Assembly (NCBI GenBank): GCA_022844225.1
Contig: JALHMC010000002.1
Coordinates: forward strand, 178,776-242,775
DNA length: 64,000 nt
Source: Hyphomicrobiaceae bacterium
GTDB lineage: Bacteria; Pseudomonadota; Alphaproteobacteria; Rhizobiales; Hyphomicrobiaceae
Direction of reading: 5' to 3'
Shown: one piece after another, positions 38,495-45,989 of the stretch
How the letters are laid out: every line of letters starts with the position of its first letter
Numbering within the stretch: position 1 is the stretch's first letter
Position numbers and translations under genes: made by a program
Notes under the pieces: generated by a model
Told to the model about the DNA's origin: nothing
Seen by the model: only the letters and a program-made list of their open reading frames with translations
Database searches by the model: none

Positions 38495-40078
38495 ATGGAC
38501 ACCGTACTCATCATCGACTTCGGCAGCCAGGTGACGCAGCTGATCGCGCGTCGCGTGCGCGAGGCTGGCGCCTATTCGGAAATCGTACCGTTCAACAAGG
38601 CCGAGGAGGCGCGTGAGCGGCTTAAGCCGCGCGCCGTCATCCTCTCGGGCGGGCCTGCCAGCGTCACGGAAATGGGAACGCCGAGGGCGCCGGACTGGGT
38701 GTTCACGTCAGGGTTGCCGGTGCTCGGCATCTGCTACGGCGAGCAGACCATGGTCGAGCAGATGGGCGGAGAGGTCGAAGGCGGCCACCACCGCGAGTTC
38801 GGCCGGGCCGAGATCGAGGTCGTCGATGATTGCGCGCTGTTCGAGGGCGTTTGGGCCAAGGGCGATCGCGACACCGTCTGGATGAGCCACGGCGACCGGG
38901 TCACGCAGCTGCCGCCTGGATTCCGGGTCGTGGCCGTGAGTCAGGGTGCGCCGTTCGCGGCCATCGCGGATGCGGAGGGAAAGCACTTCGCGGTGCAGTT
39001 CCATCCGGAGGTGGTCCACACGCCGCGCGGGGCCGCACTCATCCAGAACTTCGTGCGCAAGATCTCGGGTCTGCCCGGCGACTGGACGATGCGCCACTTC
39101 CGATCGAGCGAGATCGAGAAGATCCGTGCGCAAGTGGGCAAGGCGAAGGTGATCTGCGGGCTTTCGGGCGGCGTCGACAGCGCAGTGGCGGCGGTGCTGG
39201 TCCACGAGGCGATCGGCGACCAGCTGACGTGCATTTTCGTCGACCATGGCCTGATGCGGCTCAACGAGGCCGAAGAGGTCGTCCGGCTGTTCCGGGGCAC
39301 GTACAATATTCCGCTGATCCACGTCGATGCGTCGAAGCAGTTTCTGGGCGCGCTCGCTGGCGTCTCCGACCCTGAGCAGAAGCGCAAGACGATCGGGCGA
39401 CTGTTCATCGAGACGTTCGAGGCGGAAGCGAACCGCATCGGCGGCGGATCTGTTAGTGGCGCTTCGGGTGCCCACACAGCACCCGCGCAGTTCCTGGTCC
39501 AAGGCACGCTCTATCCCGACGTGATCGAGAGCGTGTCGTTCACGGGCGGGCCGTCCGTCACGATCAAGTCGCACCACAACGTCGGCGGGCTGCCGGAGCG
39601 GATGAATCTGAAGCTGATCGAGCCGCTGCGGGAGCTATTCAAGGACGAGGTGCGCGCGCTCGGCCGCGAACTGGGTCTGCCCGAGGCGTTCGTCGGGCGG
39701 CATCCGTTCCCGGGTCCGGGTCTCGCGATCCGATGCCCTGGCGAGGTGACGGTCGAGAAGATGGACATTCTTCGCAAGGCCGACGCCATCTATCTCGACG
39801 AGATCCGGAAAGCGGGGCTTTACGACACGATATGGCAGGCGTTCGCCGTGCTGCTGCCCGTCCGCACGGTCGGCGTGATGGGCGATGCTAGGACCTACGA
39901 TCATGTTTGTGCGCTACGCGCCGTCACCTCGACCGATGGCATGACGGCCGACTTCTTCCCGTTCGACATGAACGTGCTGGGGCGCACCGCCACGCGCATC
40001 ATCAACGAGGTGCGCGGCATCAACCGCGTCGTCTACGACGTGACCTCGAAGCCGCCGGGGACGATCGAGTGGGAATGA
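38495..40078 (+). CDS. guaA: GMP synthase (glutamine-hydrolysing)
   Basis: The 527-residue enzyme converts XMP to GMP. The N-terminal glutamine amidotransferase domain (residues 1-195) has the nucleophile Cys in GICYGEQ near residue 80 and the His/Glu pair in FHPEVVHT. The PP-loop ATP pyrophosphatase motif [10 protein letters not shown] is near residue 225, and the C-terminal dimerisation domain ends with PPGTIEWE. The ATG at 38495 gives [12 protein letters not shown], the family start. The 3' end of guaA is a known target for genomic islands, and an integrase lies directly downstream. Confidence 0.97.
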   Translation: MDTVLIIDFGSQVTQLIARRVREAGAYSEIVPFNKAEEARERLKPRAVILSGGPASVTEMGTPRAPDWVFTSGLPVLGICYGEQTMVEQMGGEVEGGHHREFGRAEIEVVDDCALFEGVWAKGDRDTVWMSHGDRVTQLPPGFRVVAVSQGAPFAAIADAEGKHFAVQFHPEVVHTPRGAALIQNFVRKISGLPGDWTMRHFRSSEIEKIRAQVGKAKVICGLSGGVDSAVAAVLVHEAIGDQLTCIFVDHGLMRLNEAEEVVRLFRGTYNIPLIHVDASKQFLGALAGVSDPEQKRKTIGRLFIETFEAEANRIGGGSVSGASGAHTAPAQFLVQGTLYPDVIESVSFTGGPSVTIKSHHNVGGLPERMNLKLIEPLRELFKDEVRALGRELGLPEAFVGRHPFPGPGLAIRCPGEVTVEKMDILRKADAIYLDEIRKAGLYDTIWQAFAVLLPVRTVGVMGDARTYDHVCALRAVTSTDGMTADFFPFDMNVLGRTATRIINEVRGINRVVYDVTSKPPGTIEWE

Positions 40079-40193
40079 TTTTTGCCCCTCCGGCAGTATC
40101 CGATTGTACGCCAGGGTACGGCATAAGTATCTGAATAACAAAGATAAAACTGTCATCGTCTATCGCCATCTATCGAGGGACAGTGCTCCGGTT

Positions 40194-40354
40194 TGACGGT
40201 ATAGTGGACGGTATGGGGGAACTTGTTCGGTTAGAGATTTCGCTATACCGTCATGGCCAAGAGAGCTGCTGACGGTATAGTTTTTGGCCTTAAGGCATTG
40301 AAAGAGCGAATGAAATTCACTTTCAGTGACCCCAGTTTTGGGCTGACGGTATAA
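40194..40354. repeat. Five copies of TGACGGTATAG between guaA and the integrase gene
   Basis: Copies lie at 40194-40204 (exact), 40205-40215 (TGGACGGTATG, imperfect), 40243-40253 (exact, inverted), 40270-40280 (exact) and 40344-40354 (10 of 11). They fill a 318-base gap with no gene. Repeats beside a tyrosine integrase gene commonly are arm-type integrase or excisionase sites; the copy nearest the start codon might also repress int. The rest of the gap (40079-40193) shows nothing clear. Confidence 0.7.
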
Positions 40355-40396
40355 TCGGTGCCTCTCTGCTGTTTTTGGACAGATTTGGAGGTCTCC

Positions 40397-41653
40397 ATGC
40401 TCACGGACACAGCGATTAAGGCGCTGAAAGCACAGAAGAAATTGTACAAGGTGAGTGACCGTGACGGTATGTATGTCGTGGTCCAGCCGTCCGGGGCGAT
40501 CGTGTTTCGGTACGACTATCGACTCAACGGACGGCGCGAGACGCTGACGCTCGGCCGATATGGCCCTGACGGCCTCTCACTTGCCAGGGCTCGCGAGAAG
40601 CTGATCGATGCGAAGCGGGCCATTTCAGAGGGGCGGTCGCCTGCTCAAGAGAAGCAGCATGACAAGCGGCGACTGAAGGAGGCGAAGCGATTCGGCGAGT
40701 TCGGCGAAAAGTGGTTCCAGGAGTCGCGCATGGCGGACAGCACGCGGGCTATGCGGCGCTCCATCTACGAGCGCGACATTCTGCCGACATTCCGAAACAG
40801 GCTCCTAACGGAGATCACGCCGGACGATCTCCGTATGATGTGTGGGAAAGTGAAGGATCGCGGCGCTCCAGCCACGGCCGTCCATGTGCGCGATATCGTG
40901 AAGCTGATCTTTGCATTCGCCATCCTGCATGGCGAGAAGGTCGCCAACCCAGCGGATGAGGTTGGGCCTGCGTCCATCGCGACCTTCGTGCCGAAGGATC
41001 GGTCCCTATCGCCCGCGGAGATCCGCGTCATGCTCGGTCAGCTTGAGCATGTGCCGACACTGCCGACCATACGGTTGGGAATGAAGCTTTTCCTCCTGAC
41101 GATGGTCAGGAAGAGCGAGCTCCAGGATGCCACCTGGGATGAGGTCGATTTTGAGAACGCCGTCTGGTCGATACCCAAGGAAAGAATGAAGCGGTCGAAG
41201 GCACACAACGTCTACCTGTCTCAGCAGGCCATCGACATCTTCATCGCGTTGAAAACCTGCGCCGGCAATTCGCGCTATGTCCTTCCGTCGCGATATGACG
41301 CTGACGCGCCAATGTCGCGGGCGACGTTCAACCGGATCACGACCGCCGTGGTCGCTAGAGCGAAAAAGGAGGGGCTGCCACTTGAGCCCTTCACTGTTCA
41401 CGATCTTCGACGCACCGGGTCCACTTTGTTGAACGAACTCGGCTTCAACAGCGACTGGATCGAGAAGTGCTTGGCGCATGAGGACGGACGGTCCTCGCGT
41501 GGCGTCTACAACAAGGCGGAGTATGAGCACCAGCGCCGGCATATGATGCAGGAGTGGTCCAACCTGGTGGACGCTTGGGTCGCGGGTCGGAAGTATGTGC
41601 CGACCCTGCTCCCGGCCACGATGGAGCTGCTTGAGCTCGAGCCTAGTGTTTGA
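40397..41653 (+). CDS. Tyrosine-type site-specific integrase (P4-like, DUF4102 N-terminus)
   Basis: The 418-residue recombinase has the N-terminal DUF4102 arm-binding domain (about residues 1-85, with GRRETLTLGRYGPDGLSL), a core-binding SAM-like domain (about 100-190) and the catalytic domain. Catalytic residues visible are Arg in MVRKSEL near 236, HDLRR near 335 and a Tyr in GVYNKAEY near 375. The enzyme integrates and excises a genomic island. GGAGG lies just before the ATG. It directly follows guaA, a recognised insertion hotspot, and converges with an AlpA-like regulator. Confidence 0.93.
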   Translation: MLTDTAIKALKAQKKLYKVSDRDGMYVVVQPSGAIVFRYDYRLNGRRETLTLGRYGPDGLSLARAREKLIDAKRAISEGRSPAQEKQHDKRRLKEAKRFGEFGEKWFQESRMADSTRAMRRSIYERDILPTFRNRLLTEITPDDLRMMCGKVKDRGAPATAVHVRDIVKLIFAFAILHGEKVANPADEVGPASIATFVPKDRSLSPAEIRVMLGQLEHVPTLPTIRLGMKLFLLTMVRKSELQDATWDEVDFENAVWSIPKERMKRSKAHNVYLSQQAIDIFIALKTCAGNSRYVLPSRYDADAPMSRATFNRITTAVVARAKKEGLPLEPFTVHDLRRTGSTLLNELGFNSDWIEKCLAHEDGRSSRGVYNKAEYEHQRRHMMQEWSNLVDAWVAGRKYVPTLLPATMELLELEPSV

Positions 41654-41912
41654 CAGGCCGAGAGCGGCGCAATCTCACGTCGGGGCTTGGAGCGCGTTCG
41701 ATAGCATTGGCCCGAGAGGCACGGCGTCGAGCGTCAAGCCAAGCTTCGACTTCTGCCAGATCCCAGACGACGCAACGCGAGGTGAGATAGAAGCGCTGCG
41801 GGAATTCTCCTCGCTGCTCCATGTCGTAGATTGTGCTGTCGGCAAGCGGCACGATCTCTCGTAGCTGATGCCGGCGAATTGTCCTGCGGGCGACATGCGG
41901 CGCAACGCTCAT
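41643..41912 (-). CDS. AlpA-like helix-turn-helix regulator/excisionase
   Basis: The 89-residue protein has the MerR/AlpA-type helix-turn-helix pattern: LREIVPLADSTIYDMEQRGEFPQRFYLTSRCVVWDLAEVEAWLDARR. In P4-type islands AlpA controls integrase expression and excision. The stop overlaps the end of the integrase gene by 11 bases (convergent). The start at 41912 fits; a longer frame to 42017 is less likely. Confidence 0.85.
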   Translation of the reverse strand: MSVAPHVARRTIRRHQLREIVPLADSTIYDMEQRGEFPQRFYLTSRCVVWDLAEVEAWLDARRRASRANAIERAPSPDVRLRRSRPVKH

Positions 41913-42133
41913 ACCGTATCTCCACTTCTTTACTCTTGTGGAGATAGAAGGCGATAGATCTTCCGATTTGAAGCCGCCGCGTGAAGGGATGCGGTAATAT
42001 CGGGCTATAGCGTGCACATCGGACGGGCCGTCTCAACGGGCAAGTGCCATCTAGGAGTGTCGGCTGACCCTTGGGTTCTTGTTTGAAGCGCCGTCATCCG
42101 TGGAATAGCAGCCCGATGAAAGCCGCGACTCAC

Positions 42134-42186
42134 TTCAAAATCCGCCGTAGAAATACGTGTCGGTTCGAATCCGACCGCCCGCACCA
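42134..42186 (+). pseudogene. 3' half of tRNA-Leu(CAA), probable attachment-site remnant
   Basis: From TTCAAAA (anticodon loop, anticodon CAA) the sequence continues with the 3' anticodon stem TCCGC, the variable arm GTAGAAATACG, the T-arm GTCGGTTCGAATCCGAC, the acceptor CGCCCGC and ACCA. The 5' stem bases before the loop read CTCAC instead of the expected GCGGA, and no D-arm or 5' acceptor strand (GCGGGCG) is present upstream. A break exactly at the anticodon loop is the usual crossover point for tRNA-targeting tyrosine integrases. The surrounding 440-base gap (41913-42352) contains no other feature that I can support. Confidence 0.85.
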
Positions 42187-42352
42187 TCTACCCAAAGCGG
42201 CACCCTAAATGGGTGATGAGAGACGTTGTCTCGTAAGGAACCCCGTTCCCGATCGCCGCCTAAGTCCTCCGCTGCCCGGAAAGCTGATTGACTGCATCCT
42301 ACAGACAGTTGGGATATGAGATCGCGACCTGCACGACAGCCCAATTATTCAT

Positions 42353-42838
42353 TCATCGCGGCAACGCGATCTCCGAAAAATGCTTCCGGATGAAATCCAG
42401 CTTTGGATCGATGTAGCGCTGGCAGAAGGGCCTGCTTGGATCGGTGCGATAATAGTTCTGATAGCGCTCGTCCGAAGCTTTGAAACCCTTGAACGGGAGC
42501 ACCAGAGTGTGGACAGCCTTGTCTGTTTCAGCGGCAAACTGCGCGATTGCCTTCTCGGCTTCTATCCGCTGACCGACTTCAAAGACATAGATGGCGCTTC
42601 GATATTTTCCGCGCGGTGAGCGAGCTCTTGTGGCGGAGTGCGTCCTTAGATGCACTTCGGCGAGCGTGGCCAATCCAATAGCCGCAGGGTCGAAACTTAC
42701 GACCACACCTTCGGCCCACGTGTCGGCCGGCGTTTCTGATTGCAGAAAGCCCTGATCGACTTGGGAGACGCCTCGCAGCGCCTGAAAGACGCCCTCGGTG
42801 CACTAGTGGCATCCGCCGCCGAAGCCGACTTTCTCCAT
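42353..42838 (-). pseudogene. msrA: msrA interrupted by an in-frame amber codon
   Basis: Reading from the ATG at 42838 gives MEKVGFGGGCH, then TAG (42803-42805), then CTEGVFQALRGVSQVDQG and on to a normal MsrA C-terminus with KYRSAIYVFEVGQR and FCQRYIDPKLDFIRKHF. The stop replaces the Trp of the catalytic GCHWC motif (TGG to TAG). The remaining 161 codons are open, so the loss looks recent. The gene is third in the dps - hydrolase - msrA run. It may be a pseudogene or a sequencing artefact; translation through the amber codon is unlikely. Confidence 0.85.
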
Positions 42839-42841
42839 TCA

Positions 42842-43703
42842 TCAGCTCCTATGCAGTCGGGTGATCCCGGCCGCCGCCGGCGCGGGCGATAAGCTGCCGA
42901 GGAACGAGATGATCCGCGGCGCCACTTGGTCGGCCATTTCGACGTGGGGATAATGGCCGGCACCTTCCACGATCATTGTCTCGGCATGCAGCCGGCTTGC
43001 TAGGTTCTGAGCTTCCTCGACCGGGTTTGGGAAGTCCGGATCCTTCGTCCCCATCACAACAAGCGCGCGAACGGCGCTGTCATCTAGAATGGCGGCCGTG
43101 TCGGCTTTCGAAAGCGAGAGCATCGTCAGCAGCGCCTGCATCCGTCCCGGCTCTCTGAGATTTCGAGCGATGGCCGACTTGATCGCCTCGTGGTCAAAAG
43201 CTCGCTTCGTTGGATAGAGGCTGCTCCAGTATGTCGTCCAAAACCACGTCCGCCATGGCCCGGCGAACCCTATCGAAAGGACGAGCTTCTGGACGCTCGT
43301 CAGTGGAAGGTCTCGGACTATCGGACCGAGGAGCACGACACTGCGGACCAGGTCCGGACTCTCTCTCGCCGCCCTATAGAGCTGACCCGGCCGCGAAAGA
43401 GTTGCCAGTGATGGTGGCAGGGCCTGCGCCCAAGCGTCTCACGATAGAGATTGCGTCCAGGCCCACTGACCGGGCGGAGTAGTCAGTCCATCGCGCTGAC
43501 GTTTCGCCGAATCCCCGCACATCCATCGTGACGACGCGGAATTCTGCCTGCTTTAGGTCGGGCCCTAGGAGCCGATATTCGGATCGCAGATCGCCCATCC
43601 CTGGAATGCACAGCACGATGTGCCCCGGACCGCCGGTGTCGTCGAAGGCGATACGGCCGCTGTCGACCTCAATGTACTCGGTGCGGACAAGAGACGAGGC
43701 CAT
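42842..43703 (-). pseudogene. Alpha/beta hydrolase gene with a frameshift
   Basis: The first 109 codons (43703 down to 43374) encode an alpha/beta hydrolase N-terminus with VLCIPGMGDLRSEYR, VVTMDVRGFGETSA and the nucleophile elbow TGNSFAAGSA. A stop follows at once, but the next frame continues with ARESPDLVRSVVLLGPIVRDLP and ends with the expected LVVMGTKDPDFPN (acid region) and EGAGHYPHVEMADQV (catalytic His). One extra base near 43376 explains the break. The gene starts 28 bases after dps. The N-terminal part suggests an epoxide-hydrolase or haloperoxidase-like enzyme. Confidence 0.85.
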
Positions 43704-43731
43704 CGAGTTTCCCTTCCCGTGAGATCGAGCT

Positions 43732-44232
43732 TCAGGCTGGTCGACCGACTTCGAACAAGAACCAGGCGCGTCGCTCCGCCTCGTCGGTCCAGGTGTCGAT
43801 CAGGCCGGAAGTTGCGTTGTCCTTGGCTTTGTCCGCCACGTCCTTGGCGCGACGCAGTGACTCCACCATGTGTAGGTTGTCAGCGCGCAGCTCAGCGAGC
43901 ATGTCCTGCGGCGTCACGAAATCCGCGTCGTTGTCCTTGATCGTTTGATGGCGAGCGATATCGCCGATCGATCGTAGCGTGGTGTTACCCGTCTTCCGGG
44001 CGCGCTCTGCGATCGCGTCAGTGGCAGCGAGTATCTCGGCCGCCTGCTCGTCGAGGAGCAGGTGATAATCCCTGAAATATGGCCCGGAGACGTGCCAATG
44101 GAAGTTCTTCGTTTTCAGGTAAATAGCATAGCTGTTCGCCAAGATGATCTTGAGAGCATCGGCGACAGTCATGGCCGCGCTTTCGTCGAGGTCAGATGGC
44201 GTCGGAGCGGGTGCGGAACTAGATTTCGTCAT
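43732..44232 (-). CDS. dps: Dps-family DNA-protection ferritin
   Basis: The 166-residue protein is a Dps ferritin-like protein that oxidises and stores iron and shields DNA in stress. Ferroxidase residues are in KTKNFHWHVSGPYFRDYHLLLDEQ near residues 40-65. The N-terminal 20 residues are disordered and acidic rather than Lys-rich, so direct DNA binding may be weak. A LysR-type promoter box lies about 110 bases upstream. It is the first gene of dps - hydrolase(broken) - msrA(broken). Confidence 0.93.
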   Translation of the reverse strand: MTKSSSAPAPTPSDLDESAAMTVADALKIILANSYAIYLKTKNFHWHVSGPYFRDYHLLLDEQAAEILAATDAIAERARKTGNTTLRSIGDIARHQTIKDNDADFVTPQDMLAELRADNLHMVESLRRAKDVADKAKDNATSGLIDTWTDEAERRAWFLFEVGRPA

Positions 44233-44326
44233 CGCTAGGACTTCCTCGATTGAATATTCTGCGGGATATCAGCGTCGTGCCTCCTCTGACGCTGCGGTGT
44301 AGAAGAAGGATTTACTGAATGATCCC

Positions 44327-44359
44327 GTCCAATAAATCGTCGCTATAGTTTCGATATCC
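44327..44359 (-). promoter_or_regulatory. LysR-type box and -35-like element upstream of dps (site A)
   Basis: In the direction of dps the box GGATATCGAAACTATA (44344-44359) is followed after 11 bases by TTGGAC (44327-44332). The box has T-N11-A symmetry. The same box, 11-base spacer and TTGG occur at three other island promoters. No good -10 hexamer is seen 17-19 bases further on. Confidence 0.7.
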
Positions 44360-44422
44360 TTGGTGGAGCCGAAAGGCGCTGCTGAAATTCGATGCCTAGG
44401 GACGCTGCGAGCGCCTTGTTCT

Positions 44423-44689
44423 TCAGGCGTCCGGTCGATAGCTCAGAACGAACGCTACAACCTTATCCGCCGACATCTCACACGGCTTGAGCGACGCCTT
44501 CCCGGAAGAGACGCGATAAAGATTGAAGCTGATAAGGTCTGAGCCTGCCAACTCCCGGGCGAAAAGACTGTTCCGTCGTCCATCCTTCGATCGACGCACG
44601 GTCACGCCGAACCGTCGACCGTCGTAGATGCCTTCGCTGTAACCTTCCGGCAGTTCCTTGAAGGCCGCATCAAACTTTGCCCGCTCCAT
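44423..44689 (-). CDS. Hypothetical protein, 88 residues
   Basis: The product begins MERAKFDAAFKELPEGYSEG and ends LKPCEMSADKVVAFVLSY. It seems a compact alpha/beta protein without signal peptide. I have an impression of similar small proteins in sphingomonads and rhizobia but no function. A start at 44704 is also possible. It lies between the DUF427 gene and the dps promoter. Confidence 0.6.
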   Translation of the reverse strand: MERAKFDAAFKELPEGYSEGIYDGRRFGVTVRRSKDGRRNSLFARELAGSDLISFNLYRVSSGKASLKPCEMSADKVVAFVLSYRPDA

Positions 44690-44861
44690 CCGACCCCACC
44701 ACACTCATCTGAAGGACGGTTTGAACCCCGTTGTTTCCCTAACGGCCAACGAGTCCAGAGTCAGCCGACCGCGCTCAGACTTCTAATGTCGGCCAAGCGT
44801 CATCCGCACGTTATCATCCCAAAGAAACCCAGCTTTGTGAGCGTTGGAAAATGACCGACCG

Positions 44862-45143
44862 CTACGCAACATCCACGCCTTTCCAGAAAGCAAAGTAGCC
44901 TCTAATCGCTTCAGCGCTGGCCGTTGGGTCAGGATAGGTCCAAGCGGCATTTAGGTTGCGCTCGCCGCCTACACGAATGTGGAAATAGTGGGCGGATCCC
45001 TTCACAGGGCAGACCGAAGTCTGCTCACTCCGTTCGAGCCGGCTGTGGTCGACGTCTTTGGGCGGGAAATAGTGATTGCCGTCGACGACTACCGTTTCGT
45101 CGCTCGTAGCGATGGTGGCGTCTTTCCAAATTGCTGAGACCAT
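44862..45143 (-). CDS. DUF427 domain protein
   Basis: The 93-residue protein shows the DUF427 pattern: IATSDETVVVDGNHYFPPKDVD, then CPVKGSAHYFHI with the conserved Cys, and NAAWTYPDPTASAEAIRGYFAFW. The family is small, beta-rich and of unknown function. It follows the grxC gene by 56 bases on the same strand, and the ATG has AGGAGG upstream (complement of the CCTCCT at 45147-45152). Confidence 0.87.
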   Translation of the reverse strand: MVSAIWKDATIATSDETVVVDGNHYFPPKDVDHSRLERSEQTSVCPVKGSAHYFHIRVGGERNLNAAWTYPDPTASAEAIRGYFAFWKGVDVA

Positions 45144-45199
45144 AAAAACCTCCTGTGTCGCCTATCGCCCTCGGGCCGGCAGGCCGAGGCGAAGCCCAG

Positions 45200-45472
45200 T
45201 CAGTTCGCGGGCGCCCCGCCCGCAAGAAGCTTGTCCAGTTCGCCATCGGCATCGAGCCGGGCGAGATCGTCGGAGCCACCGACGTGCGTTCCGTTGATGA
45301 AGATTTGGGGCACGGTGCTGCGGCCCGACGCCTTGATCATCGTCTTTCGGTGTGCCGGGTCGGACTCGATGTCGTGCTCGGTCCACTGCACGCCTTTTTC
45401 AGTGAGAAGTGCCTTCGCGCGACGGCAGAACGGGCACCAGCTCGTGGTGTAAAGGAGGATGTCTGGTTTCAT
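45200..45472 (-). CDS. grxC: Glutaredoxin 3
   Basis: The 90-residue dithiol glutaredoxin has the active site WCPFCRR near residue 13, the TVPQIFING cis-Pro segment and GGSDDLARL for glutathione binding. It reduces disulfides and glutathionylated proteins with GSH. The gene lies between the response regulator and DUF427 genes and fits the redox theme of the island. Confidence 0.94.
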   Translation of the reverse strand: MKPDILLYTTSWCPFCRRAKALLTEKGVQWTEHDIESDPAHRKTMIKASGRSTVPQIFINGTHVGGSDDLARLDADGELDKLLAGGAPAN

Positions 45473-45613
45473 TTCCTCGTCTCCGATCGTTCATGTGTGG
45501 GGTTGCGGCCGATGCTTGGGGGACGTCGACCTCTGCGAAGGTGTAGGCATGGGACCGAGCGGCGGGCTCAAGGGTTTCGGTTTCGAAAGTCCGATTGCGG
45601 ATGAGTTGGGCCA

Positions 45614-45982
45614 TCACGCTGCCATCCTTCGGACCGTGTCTAAGACGCGGTCCCGGCGATAAGGCTTTTGAAAGAAGACGATGTCCTGCGGCACGACCGC
45701 TGCTTCCGGCCACGGCCTGCCGGACGTGATGATGATCTGGATGGCGGGCCAGCGCTCGCGAATGCGGATGGCGAGCATGATTCCATCGATGCCGCCGGGC
45801 ATGTTCACATCAGTGAAGACGACACGGATGTCGAGCCGATCTTGCAAAGTTACGAGCGCATCGGACGCATCCGACGCCTGAAGCACTTCGAATCCTGCTT
45901 CCTCGATCATGTCCGATGCGAACAGACGAAGGAGTGGCTCGTCTTCGACGACGAGCACCACGGGTTTCACCATTCCACGCAT
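45614..45982 (-). CDS. Single-domain response regulator
   Basis: The 122-residue CheY-like receiver has the acidic pair in VVEDEPLLR, the phospho-acceptor Asp in VVFTDVNMPGG near residue 57, Ser in IIITSGRP and Lys in FFQKPYRR. There is no output domain. It begins 7 bases after the HWE kinase gene and is its likely partner; the kinase/receiver pair may feed a general stress response. The ATG at 45973 is an alternative start. Confidence 0.92.
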   Translation of the reverse strand: MRGMVKPVVLVVEDEPLLRLFASDMIEEAGFEVLQASDASDALVTLQDRLDIRVVFTDVNMPGGIDGIMLAIRIRERWPAIQIIITSGRPWPEAAVVPQDIVFFQKPYRRDRVLDTVRRMAA

Positions 45983-45989
45983 ACTCCCA

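Noticed and set aside
38730..38745. Glu in place of Gln in the guaA GICYGxQ motif
   Set aside because: The position tolerates this change as far as I know and the catalytic Cys is present; no reason to doubt function.
41985..42030. GGTAATATCGGGCTATAGCG near the alpA gene, similar to the LysR box
   Set aside because: The inner bases and the -35 element do not match and the gene downstream is not of the redox set; treated as chance.
42135..42344. Open frame of 69 codons on the minus strand across the tRNA remnant
   Set aside because: It is the well-known false peptide produced by reading the complement of a tRNA 3' end (AGGRIRTDT).
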